Program-made: the position numbers and the translations under genes
Notes under the pieces: model-generated
Told to the model about the DNA's origin: nothing
Database searches by the model: none
What the model saw: the letters and a program-made list of their open reading frames with translations, nothing else
In this document: piece after piece, positions 41,622-51,953 of the stretch
How the letters are laid out: each line of letters opens with the position of its first letter
Position numbering within the stretch: the first letter of the stretch is position 1
NCBI RefSeq assembly: GCF_000003855.2
Contig: NW_003101680.1
Location: 382,976-446,975 of the forward strand
Direction: 5' to 3'
Source: Blastomyces gilchristii SLH14081
Taxonomy: Eukaryota; Ascomycota; Eurotiomycetes; Onygenales; Ajellomycetaceae
DNA length: 64,000 nucleotides

Positions 41622-43273
41622 AATAATATTGTTTTACACAAGGGTATTACTATGCTACCCTCGGTCGCGGATGGCTTTGCATGATGCGACCCATAGCCCC
41701 GTTTAATTCGGTTTTTGACGACAATACCGAAGAGGTTGATTGGCTTAGATTGCTTCTAACATAGTTTACATTCTAGCCAATAGAACAACATACGCAGCAG
41801 ACCAACCGCGCAAGCCCGACATCCTGAACGCTGCCGGTGAATGGTGTTAATAGCCCCGTCACCATCCCTGAACGAGAAAAGTTGTCGTCAAACACAACAT
41901 GGACCCCCGATTTGAGAAGTCTTGTTAGCGTATCTGATGCCGTGACGGAAAATTTCAAGCCACACAGGTTAGCCTCCAAGGATAGGGCCAGCTGGACATA
42001 TTCCCACTACTGTAACCATCATTATTCCCGGGAAGGTAGAAGGGGCGAAAGCGGTGTCTTCCTAGCTACATACCAACGTGGTCTCAGTATCGGGCATTGC
42101 AAATGGGGCGGTATTTTGGAACTGCTCGGAAACTGCTCGGTTCACTACAAAAGGAAGAGGAGGGGGGATCTTAATTGAGCTCCAGAGGACAAGGCAAAAA
42201 AGCAAAAAGGCATTCCGGGCGGCATTCCGAGCCAGCCTTTGGAACTGACAGAAAGGAAAAGTTTTTGGAACATAACTACTCAGGATATACAAGTGGTTAG
42301 CATACATATTCGTTTGCAAGCACACTACAGCAAAGAGGACCTCGCGACTTTGTCCGATTTCCCTGATAATAAAAGTTACGAAATAGGATTATAATTTTCC
42401 ACCAGCGGGAGTACCTTAGCGAAGAAACTCGCGCTCACACGACACACGGTCATATCAAGTTCCAGGCGCTGTGCGGGTTATTACATAGTACACGCACATC
42501 GTGCGAAGTCGGTATGGATTGGCCTGTGAAGGGGGTCAAGGGGGTGGCTTTGCCCCACCAGCCACACGTACTAGTTAGTTATTAGTTAACTAGCTAATAA
42601 ATAAGTTAGTAGAATTGAGTGAGTTCGTGGGCGCTCTCCTGTGTTGTTCATGATTCATCCAGACTCCGTCAGATCTCGGGATGGTTTACGGTTTTTTCCC
42701 AAGTTCGACAGCAAGATCCAGCCGTTTCGTATCCACTTCCCATTCTGCAGCAGTCCAGTCCCATTATTGTATCATTTGTATCATTCTGCATAGAATCCTC
42801 CACCAACCAGACATTCTCTCTGCATTGGCGGGGGCGTCGAGAGACAGTTGCGGCTGAGGTGAACCTTGGAAGTTCAGGGCTTTGAGATTGACTCTGATCT
42901 GCGGAGTATCCCCCGTTTTCTGTGCTTCTGTGTAACTAATAAGTTATTATTTAATGTTATATGAATGAGCCTGCGCCTGGATCTTCCATCTCACCCGCTT
43001 CTATTCTTTCAGCGCTTTGGATGCAGCGTCTTCGAGCCCCTCGAAGATAGTTAACTAGTCAACTTACCTAAATCCATCAGCAACGGGAATTACATAAGAA
43101 TCTCTGCGCCACAGGCCCACTACAGCCCTATATACGATTATCTCATATCTATCTCCATTAAGTTTGAGTTAGTTATCTCTCTCGCCTTCAAGCTTGAAAT
43201 ATATAACTAATCATGACAATAATAACAATAATAACAATAATAACACTAATAATCACCTCCAGCTCCCCAGGCT
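41622..43273. other. Intergenic, 1.65 kb
   Basis: No gene recognised. It holds the CDK7 3' region and the upstream region of the C2 gene, with a TTAGTTA/AACTAGCTAA cluster at about 42,570-42,610 and an (AATAATAAC)n array at 43,210-43,250 just before the C2 start. Small frames at 41837-42178 (plus) and 42062-42325 (minus) show no domain. Confidence 0.55.
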
Positions 43274-45051
43274 ATGCCCCACAGGCCTTCATCCTCCAGC
43301 TCGCTCCCCAATCTGAACTCGAAGGTGAAGTCCAACTCCAGCTCAGCCCCTCGACAAGAGCAACCTGCTGGCGGTTTTGATAGTACCCCTGTCCCCGCCG
43401 CACCTCCAGGTTTCACCCTCAAGTTCACATTCCACCGCGCCTCCAACCTCCCGATTGCTGACATCAGCACATTGTCCGCGGACCCTTTCGTCCTCGCCTA
43501 TCTTACCTCTACTCTTCCTCGCCGCAACAAACAGGATCCCGATCTCGTATTTCGCACTCCGACTGTTTCTAGGAGTGTTGAACCTGTTTGGAACTGCGAC
43601 TGGATTGTTGCCAATGTCCCTGCTTCTGGCTTTGAGCTGAAATGCCGCATCTACGATGAAGACCCTGTCAATAGCGATGACAAGCTCGGAAATGTCAAAA
43701 TATCCGTCCCGTCCATCAATGAATCGTGGCCTGGAATCACTGAGCAGCCCTACAAGGTGCAGAAGCGCACGGCCAGCAAGCGGGCCTACTTCATGCGGTC
43801 TTTAGGCGTGGTCTTCTTGAGGAACAAACACATGAACGCAACTTTGTACATGAGCGTTCAATGCCTTGGTAGGACCCCCGGCGATGAGGGAGGTAGAATG
43901 TATACCATCGGCCCTCTCCACTGGAGTAAGCATTTTTCGCCCTTGATCGGGAGGCTTGCTGGCACCATGGATTCTGCCCCGGTCCAAGATGGCAAGAAGC
44001 CGGTCACCAGATATAAGTATGTCTTTTCTATACGTGTAAACTAAATATGTGTGTGCATATACATGTTTGTTTCGTAAGCGACTGATACCGTACTGTTATC
44101 TGATCCTACAGTTTCCAGGCTATCCAGATTCAGCTGAAAGGCCCAGTACCCGCCTCCCTATATCATCGATATGTCGAATTCAAACCTTTTGTCAAAGGCA
44201 TGTTCACGGCGCAAAGTCTTCGTGGTCGCATTCTAAACCATGCTCTCCATCAGCAGCATGTAAGGATCTACAATTTCGATAGGTCCACTGTCTATGGTGT
44301 ATATCCCACTCCATCACACGAATTCACCCAAAAATTTCTCGAATTCGTCCACTACGACATGGACGGGAGAATATTCACCTACGTGATTACTCTGGACGGC
44401 CAATGGCGCTTTACTGAAACAGGCACCGAATTCGGCATAAACATGCTCAGCAAACACACCATGCACAGCAACGTTTCGATATACATTGCCTTTGCCGGTG
44501 AATTCTTTGTACGACGTCGTTCACAACCTGCTGGGAAACCGCGGAGCAGATCTCCTCCCCCAAGGTCAAAAAGTGATTCTATACGCCAAATAGATGTATC
44601 ACCAGGCGACAGCGAGGCTTCCGCACCCGCATCAACTGATCCAGCTGTGTATGAGCTTGTAATTGATAATGATAGCGGCACATACCGTCCCAATGCCAAA
44701 CTGCTTCCCGAGCTGAAAGAATTTTTATCCATGAACCTCCCTGGTTTAGAGGTGACGACCTTTGACTGCCAGGAAGATGCAAAGCTGTTAGACAAACTAA
44801 AGGAAGGGCAGCGACACCGTAAAACAAGAAGCGGTCGGCAAATGACCTACCTTCAACGTGTGATCTCACTTTCGTCGATTTCATCTTCTGACGAGGAAGA
44901 CCTCGACGAGTATTTTTGGCACTCGTCTGGCGCAGCAAGTGCACCAGCCACACCTCTAAAGCGCTTGCGACGAATGGCAAAGCCCAAGGCGCAGTTGATT
45001 AACTGGGCGGAAAGAGCAGGCGAAAAAAGAGGAGAAACAGCAAATCATTAA
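43274..45051 (+). CDS. C2-domain protein, conserved in filamentous fungi
   Basis: Two exons, 43274-44016 and 44112-45051, sum to 1,683 nt (560 residues plus stop); the intron (95 nt) splits an Asn codon. A Ser-rich N-terminus is followed by a C2-like beta-sandwich at residues ~45-150: FTLKFTFHRASNLPIADI, then SADPFVLAYL, then PVWNCDW, then CRIYDEDPVNSDDKLG. The last has the acidic loop typical of calcium/phospholipid-binding C2 domains. The middle (KAYFMRSLGV to YTYVITLDGQWRFTETG) is a conserved second region without a name I can give. The C-terminus is a Ser/Asp/Glu-rich disordered tail with basic patches. Membrane or phospholipid association is likely by family; the precise role is unknown. 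The ATG at 43274 is preceded by an AATAATAAC repeat. Confidence 0.87.
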
Positions 45052-45616
45052 TTCATGAAGATATCAGACAAACCAGAATGGAGAATTTGGGCTAGGGGCG
45101 ATGGAATTAAAGTATTGTTTTCGAGGAATGGCAATCAATTGTTTACTTATTTGTCATTTCTTCGCTCTCAGAGAGCCTTACCACTTTGTCTACGTACACA
45201 CACTCAATGTTATACATTATTTAATTACCTAACTCATACACTATGATAGTTATACGCTAGAAACGGTCGTGTAGTATTCATTGTGAGGTGCGCACGAAAG
45301 CTTAATCTGCCCTGCCCCCTATCCTATGACGTAGGTATATAACTAGTTCGAGCAAGCGAGTTTTCTCTGCCTGTGGCTTATGTAATTCTCCGCCCAATTG
45401 TCCGCTCCGCCAGTTCCAGTTCCGCGAGGGTTCTCCAGATATTTATTTCCGGCATCAATACCAGGAATATTGGTATCTGGGAATATATATCTTTAACCTG
45501 CTCCCTTCCCTCCCAGGTGGACTATTTTCTAGGTGTATGGGATCCGTTCCTAAGCAATGTCTTGACCATCCACTCCTTTCGCCTTCCCGGCCATTCGCGT
45601 CTACACATGCTATACG
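45052..45616. other. Intergenic
   Basis: It lies between the C2 gene and the UbiB-family gene, in tandem orientation. No gene recognised; the 45373-45666 plus frame overlaps the next start and has no domain. Confidence 0.55.
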
Positions 45617-47686
45617 ATGCGTTCTCCCGCCTCCCATTCGCTCCGAATGCTAGCATCGTCTCGTAGCCCTTTTCCGCAGTCTAATATGATCTCCCTCACA
45701 AGAGCGATCCACAGCCAGCGATTCCAGCCCTTTGTTCCGCCTTCCCCAAGCTCACTCTCCAAACCCGCCCCTCCCAGAACATATCCCCGCACCAGAAAAT
45801 GGCTTCGCCGCCTCTTTTACATAACTCTGGGTGGTGGCATTGTTTATGGGATTGATAGACAATTCTATGCTTCCTGCTTGACACGCACAGCTCGCACTTT
45901 TGGCTTGGGTGTGCTAGTCGCGATTGACTATAAAGTAAATTTTAGCCCCGAGCCTCTATTTGCTGAGTCGATTGCGGCGGTACATGCGAGAAATGCGGAG
46001 CGTCTGTCTATCTTACTCCGCTCAAACGGTGGCTTGTATCTGAAAATTGGCCAGGCTATTGCCATGCAATCTGCCATTCTGCCACCTGAGTTTCAAAAAA
46101 TGTTTTCGAGCATGTTCGATGATGCTCCGCAAAATGACTGGAAGGATGTCGCTCGTGTCATAAAGGAGGACTTTGGTCGCCCCGTGGAGGAGGTGTTTGG
46201 AGTTTCTTTTGATGGGAACCCTGGAAGTGGTGTGATGGAACGGGTAGCAAGAGCCAGCGCCAGTGTTGCCCAGGTTCACTGGGCAAGGTTGCCGGATGGC
46301 AGAGAGGTCGCCATTAAGATCCAGAAGAAAGAGATTTCGCAGCAGGTGAAGTGGGATTTATGGGCTTTTAAGTATGTTTTCGCACTTGTCCTTTTCCCTG
46401 CTCAACTCATTACCCTCGTGTCGCTTTTAAGAATACTCCTTAACAAGTAGTGATTGAAATTCTACAGGGTCGTAACGTACATATATAGCCGAGTTTTCGA
46501 TATTCCATTTTACAGTCTCATTCCTTTTGTTAGCGAACGCCTATACCTGGAAACTGATTTTGAGAATGAAGCAAACAATTCCGAAAGAATGGCGAAGCTA
46601 ATTGCGTCTGAACCTCGACTCCGTGATAGGGTGTATATACCAAAGGTCTACCGCGAACTAAGCTCTCGAAGGGTGATGACAGCCGAATGGATCGAAGGTG
46701 TCAAGCTGTGGGATAAGGAAGGGATCACTCGACCATGGCGAGGCGAGTGGCGGCAAGGGAGTCCAGGATGTCATGGGACACCTCTCAATCCTCCCAACCA
46801 GGGAACACGAAGAGTACCTAATGCCATTGCATCTAGGACTAGGTATGAGAATCTGAAGCCAAACCGCGACTACTGGAAGGGCAAAAATGGTCGCGGGGGC
46901 TTGGGACTGTCCCTGAAAGAAGTGATGGAGACGATGGTGGACCTCTTTTCTGCTCAAATGTTTCTTTGGGGCTGGCTACATTGCGACCCGCATCCCGGTA
47001 ATGTTCTCGTGCGACGTCGACCCTCCGGCAAAGCTGAACTCGTGCTTATTGATCACGGCCTTTACATTCATATGGAGCCCAAATTTCGCCAAGAATATGC
47101 TCGCTTCTGGAAGGCCCTTCTCACGTTCGACAATGCAACCCTACACACTATAGTGCGTGGTTGGGGGGTGGAGAACACAGATATTTTTGCTTCAGCCACG
47201 CTGCTACAGCCCTACCGCGGCGGCGATCTTTCTACATCCCGTGGTCTGGAAGGACTGAGCAAGAAAGAAAGAGCTCAGAGGCACTATGAAATGCAACAAG
47301 CTATGCGCAAAGCGGCTCGTGACGTCCTTGGTGACGAGACAAAGTGGCCCCGGGAGCTTATTTTTATCGGCCGTAACTTCCGCATTGTCCAAGCCAACAA
47401 CCAGTTTTTGGGTTCGCCTGTCAACCGCATCAAAATAACTGGCATCTGGGCATCCCGCGCACTAGTGGAGTCTCCTGAACTGGCACTCGCTGACAAGATT
47501 CGGAACTACGGCCGACACGTCATCTTCAGGCTTGTTCTGCTGAGCTCCGACATTTGGTTTTATGTGAGCAAAATAAGGCAACTTCTGGGCTGGGGGCGAG
47601 GGATGGAAGATGATTTGGAGACTCAAATGCAAAATATGGCCAAGGAGATGGGGGTTGAATTGAATCAAAACATTTTCGAAGGGTAG
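45617..47686 (+). CDS. Mitochondrial ABC1/UbiB-family protein kinase-like protein (ADCK1/Mcp2 type)
   Basis: Two exons, 45617-46371 and 46468-47686 (1,974 nt, 657 residues plus stop). The N-terminus is Ser/Arg-rich with no acidic residues for ~40 positions, a mitochondrial presequence, followed by a hydrophobic segment (LFYITLGGGIVYGI) that may anchor it in the inner membrane. UbiB hallmarks are present: the KxGQ motif in LYLKIGQAIAMQ, the Ala-rich loop ASASVAQVHWARL, the invariant Lys in VAIKIQ, FLWGWLHCDPHPGNVL (catalytic loop) and LIDHGLY (the DFG equivalent). YLETDFENEANNSERM and RVMTAEWIEGVKLWD resemble the Mcp2/Cqd2-ADCK1 branch. That branch affects coenzyme Q and mitochondrial lipid distribution in yeast. 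The ~45-residue basic insert after WDKEGI is a fungal-specific loop by inference. Confidence 0.9.
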
Positions 47687-48594
47687 TTCCATCCTTTACT
47701 ACTCACACGAATACCTGTACTATATGTAACTTAAAAATTGTTCTTCAATTGCAGGCCCTAGAGCTCTGGTTTTGGAGATGTGCTATGGGTGCTCTTGCCG
47801 CCAGATCCGGCAGCCAAAGATGTTCATGGCAATTGCTTATATAGATCCCATTTCAATATGTACTACAAACCCCCCCCCCCCCCCCCCCCCCCCAACCCTT
47901 CTCGCTGTATTTGTGTTCTGTGATGATACAGGAATCTAAATTATACAGGCGCGGAGGGATGCGCAGAAGGGGCTAGCGGATGGGTGAACCTTGAGAGGAT
48001 AAACAGCAATGTGAACTTGATCACTGTCACCAACGCTGCTAAACTTAGTGCTAGAGCTTTGCCGGGCCCAGCCGCTGCCTATCCATCTATACGAAGTACA
48101 GAGTAAACAGTGCGAGGGATTGTGTATGAATCAGCATCAATCATTCTTATCGCGGCCCAACGGGCGACTCCACTGCGTCGACACACATTATCAAAACAAT
48201 CCTGGCCTGCCCTGAATGTGCAGTGGAGAGGAGATACCTCTGTTGAGTTTCGAGTTTCGTGGCTTGATGCGAGAAACAACCGACGCTGCGTTTTAGCAAT
48301 CCATATCAATGGTTCCTCTCAGGCCATTATGTCTGTCATGCTTGGTGTGATGATTACATTTCTTAATCACGTTAATAATAATAATGCTAAAGACTCAATT
48401 AACTTACCCCGCAGTTAGCTCTCTAATCTTCCACATCCATCATAAATGCTATACATTCTGTGATTGTGAATTTCACCATGGGAATACTTCAAGTCTGAAA
48501 CTGAGAACAAACTATACTGTACCTTGCTCTATTCTTGGTGATTCCTGCTGTTAATTTCGTTCGAACGTCTGCGCTTTGGCCGTGTTCTTCCTCA
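47687..48594. other. Intergenic with C24 run
   Basis: No gene recognised. A C24 homopolymer lies at 47870-47893. The plus frame 48110-48418 lacks an ATG start and has no domain. Confidence 0.55.
47870..47893. repeat. C24 homopolymer
   Basis: Twenty-four consecutive C downstream of the UbiB-family gene; unusual in base type and length for this region. Confidence 0.96.
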
Positions 48595-48990
48595 ATGACT
48601 CCCGCCAACTTCACTGCAGTTGTATTCGTCACGCGGAAATCGGGCATTTCTCCAGCTGAATTTCAAGACCACTGGGACAACAAGCATGTTCCTTTACTAA
48701 AACGCCTTACCGGATCGCGATTCCCCTTGTCTCATACTCGGTATTACCTGAAGCGAGATGCCACCCCTCCTCACTACCCAGTCACGGCCCTGGTGGGCGA
48801 CTCGGCCGCCTTCACCTACGATGGGTTTGCGATTCTAACCTTCAAGAGTGAGGCAGCCTTTCAAGAATATCTACCGATTGCGAGTCATCCCGAGGTGATG
48901 GAGGATGAGAAACAATTTGTACACCTGGCCGAGCTGAAGGCTGTCGCTCTGGCTGATATTCAGACAACTGTATCTGAGCACAGTTCTTGA
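48595..48990 (+). CDS. EthD-domain (ferredoxin-like fold) protein
   Basis: 131 residues from the ATG at 48595 (context CTCAATGACT); the same frame is open further upstream but without an ATG. The pattern AVVFVTRKSGISPAEFQDHW, then HVPLLKRL, then RYYL, then YDGFAILTFKSEAAFQEYL, then FVHLAELKAVAL is that of EthD-type small dimeric alpha/beta-barrel proteins. These occur in fungal polyketide dehydratase-like and tetrahydrofuran-degradation contexts and as stand-alone proteins. No catalytic assignment can be made from sequence alone, and no biosynthetic cluster is visible around it. It is a single exon and appears intact. Confidence 0.8.
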   Translation: MTPANFTAVVFVTRKSGISPAEFQDHWDNKHVPLLKRLTGSRFPLSHTRYYLKRDATPPHYPVTALVGDSAAFTYDGFAILTFKSEAAFQEYLPIASHPEVMEDEKQFVHLAELKAVALADIQTTVSEHSS

Positions 48991-49453
48991 GAATGAAGCT
49001 GGGTATTTTTATATTGTTCAAGTCTTCATTTTATCATGTTCTGCTCTCTGCTGTTAGAATATAAGTTTGGTTTTCAGTGCTTATTTTCATTTTCTATCTA
49101 TCAAATTGAAGTGTTTTCAGCTTCTTCATAACAGATATATATGAATTAAAATAACAATATAGATAAATATAGTTATCAGATGTATTTCACTCTAAGGAAT
49201 ATTTATATCAAAATAATACATAATCAAAAGCTTCAGAACGTTTGTAAAAGCAAATAACTCTTCTCATGAATATTTAGGCAGTGTTCTGCACGACCAAATT
49301 TGAGACATGCTGCGGCCTCGAAGCCCTCTGCTGTCAAACAGCTGTGGCCTGTATGCCAGAAAATCTCCTTGACTCTTATTGTACAGTACATACATGTACA
49401 TGTACATGTACTTATTGACACATGCGACGTAGCCAAGACTGCCCCTCTCTGTT
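48991..49453. other. Intergenic, partly AT-rich
   Basis: About 49,000-49,260 is noticeably AT-rich compared with the surrounding genes, without domain signals. A TACATGTACATGTACATGTAC palindromic run lies near 49,390-49,411. No gene recognised. Confidence 0.5.
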
Positions 49454-49583
49454 TTGTCAGCTGCTAAAAATTTCCTCCGCGTGCTCTCATCTTCTGTATC
49501 CATAGGAGAAGAAGTAGAACTAGGAGGGAGAGATAGAACGAACCCGCTGTTCCATTCCCAAAAGATAAAGAAGAGAAGAGAAA

Positions 49584-49666
49584 GGAAAAGAAAAGAAAAG
49601 AAAAGAAAAGAAAAGAGAAAAGAAAAAAGAAAAAAGAAAGAAAGAAAAGAAAAGAAAAGAAAAAGA
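49584..49666. repeat. (AAAAG)n pentanucleotide repeat
   Basis: Imperfect AAAAG/AAAG units immediately upstream of the first recognisable coding sequence of the pseudokinase gene. In frame it gives only a Lys/Arg/Glu run, which I do not regard as protein. Confidence 0.9.
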
Positions 49667-49668
49667 GC

Positions 49669-51580
49669 ATGGAAAGGCGTCAGCACTGCTGCCTCACTTG
49701 TAGCTTTGATTGAGACAACCATCCGCCTTGCGAGAGCTACGCGGGCGGCAGCGCAATCCTACGCCAATGCGGAGACCGGATACAAGGAACTCAAAAACTT
49801 TGGAATCCAATTTAGCGGACTGAAACTGGACCTTCTACTACCCTCGCTACAAACCCTCAAAGAAAAATTGCAAGCCAGAGAGTTCAATGTCAACCCAAGG
49901 GACCTTGCCGCTTTTGAAGTGGTCCTCAGAACAACCGTCTCCACCTTGGATAAAGCGAGCTCCTACCTACAACGTAACAACCCTCAGGGGGATCGTTTTG
50001 CTAGGTTGAAATGGGCGTTGTGGATCGAGGCAGAGGCAACAAGGAACATCGCGCTCGTTGAGAAACGGCTCGATCTCCTCTCACGCCTCTTACAGGATGC
50101 TGCGCTGGTCAGCCCGCAAAAGGCTCTGAGCTCCCGCCAGCTTCGTGTGAAAGATGGCGAAAAATTTATCGTCAGTGACGGTATATATCGCACACAGGCT
50201 AACTATAAGCCGAGAGGACCCGATGATCGACTAGTACTCGAGGGAATTGACATTCTAGTCCAATCCTGTGAGCCAGGGAAGAATTCTTCTAGGAGCCAGC
50301 GGATCGCTGGATACTGTCAGGCTTTACGTGGGAAGGATGATAGCGGATCTCCCTTTCAGACCGGGTTCCTGCCATGCATTGGGTTCAAGAATGGACGTAT
50401 TGCCTTCCTGCTTCCAAGAAATATCGATTGGGGAAAACATCCGACAAGTTCACTGCTGGCCCTGATGTCAAATAGTCAAGGACAGCAGCTAGAACATGCC
50501 ATACCCCTTGAGAGACGATTGGACTTGGCGACTCAATTATCCGAAGCGGTGCTAACGACTCATCTCTCTGGCTTCGTGCATTCCGCTATACGGAGTGAGA
50601 CGATTCTCTTCCTGGGGCCACCCGAGGATTTCAAAGACGTGCCCTTGGAGGGCGTAACTTTGAATGCCACACTCCAAACCCCTAGTCAGGAAGTGACAGT
50701 GGGCGAGAATAAGAGAGCCAATGACCCACTGGAACCTAAACCTGGAATTTTCAGGAGGATGTCGAGAATTGGAAGCTTTAATAAGTCAAACCTGCGAACG
50801 AAAAATAGTCTTGGATCTTTGAGGCGGTGGAAAGCGGACCGAGAAAACAATATCAAGAACAGCAAGAATAATAAGAACAATGATGATATTATAAATGGCC
50901 CGCAAGCACCGGGGCCAGACGAGCATGTGGCGTCCCCGGACAACAACACGATTGAAGATACAAATGGCCTCTGGGATGTCGGGCCCGGACATGGAAGCGT
51001 GTACCTTGTTGGCTGGTGGTCGATGCAGGCGCATGCTGGGATGGAACAGCTGCAAGAACAGGACAAGGGCTGGCACAGAGCTATCTACCGCCACCCAGAT
51101 CAATGGAGCAAAAACACTCTCAGTAACATGGGGCATGACATCTATAGTTTGGGCGTTTGCCTTTTTGAGATTGCAATGTGGGAGAGTTTGCTCGTCAGGA
51201 AGTCTGAGTTGAATGATGATGAGTATGTCGAGGGAAGCTTCGAGCCCTCTGAGCTATTAGTCCGCGAAGCTGGGTTTAAGGACGGGCAGGATCTAACACG
51301 GAAGGGGATGAGAAGTAGGGACGGGCAGATGAAGGTGAAGAATGCCCTGTTGAAGATTGCGGAGGAAAAGCTTCCGGCGCTGGTGGGATCTGGGTATGCC
51401 GATGTTGTCAGGGCGTGTCTCACCTGTCTTGATGCTGATGGGAGCGGCAAGTATCGTAAGTGGGATGACGGGGTTAGGTTAGATCAAATGGACCATGACA
51501 GTGTCAGGAAGAACTGTGATGCGTTCAAACAGGTAGTTCTTTCGCGTCTTTGGAATCTTGCGACTGCGTTCGCGGCCTGA
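49669..51580 (+). CDS. Helical-domain plus pseudokinase protein (fungal HeLo-like/kinase-like family), start out of frame
   Basis: A single long frame is supported from 49676 to 51580 (~634 residues). Residues 1-160 of this part form an all-helical region (STAASLVALIETTIRLAR, GIQFSGLKLDLLLPSL, RLKWALWIEAEATR), resembling the N-terminal HeLo-type domains of fungal cell-death proteins. The C-terminal half resembles a kinase fold but lacks catalytic residues: where HRDxxPEN is expected it reads VHSAIRSET; where DFG is expected it reads VGWWS. The structural YRHPDQW and GHDIYSLGVCLFEIAMWE are kept, and LPALVGSGYADVVRACLTCLD closes the domain. A Lys/Asn-rich linker lies inside the lobe. There is no in-frame ATG near the N-terminus: the only suitable ATG (49669) is one base out of frame because of the A-run at 49673-49675. 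This could be a true frameshift, a missed upstream exon or a sequencing error. Confidence 0.7.
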
Positions 51581-51953
51581 CCTGGTCAGCGGTCTCGAGT
51601 AACTATTTTTTAAGCACCCTGTCTGTCCTCTTTAACACAAGTTCAACCTATTATATATCCACCTATAGATAGACCTTGAAGGACGTTGTTTACTCTGTGA
51701 TGATTCTGAATATGAAGTTGATGGGCTTGATTGATTGAAGAATCCTAGCCAAGTGAGAAGTTAAATAGTTATTTAAATAGTTAAATAATCAATTGAGGAA
51801 TAAATATAAAAGGGCGTTGGATTCAGAAGTTCAATCACAACCTCTGCAGTTTTCAAATCGTCACTCATATTTAAGCTTTCTTAACTACTTCTGTCTAGAT
51901 CTCTCTTCACACATATTTATCAAGCCACCTGCCAACCCTCTCTACATTGATCA
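51581..51953. other. Intergenic
   Basis: It holds the 3' region of the pseudokinase gene and the upstream region of the AAA-ATPase pseudogene, with AGTTAAATAGTTATTTAAATAG-type AT repeats near 51,760-51,790. No gene recognised. Confidence 0.55.

Noticed and set aside
44379..44795. Minus-strand frame of 138 codons
   Set aside because: Antisense shadow of the C2-domain gene's second exon.
48110..48418. Plus-strand frame of 102 codons before the EthD gene
   Set aside because: Starts with GTG, has no domain, and lies in an intergenic stretch.
49454..49668. Upstream extension of the pseudokinase frame
   Set aside because: It begins with TTG rather than ATG and consists largely of an (AAAAG)n-encoded Lys/Arg/Glu run.
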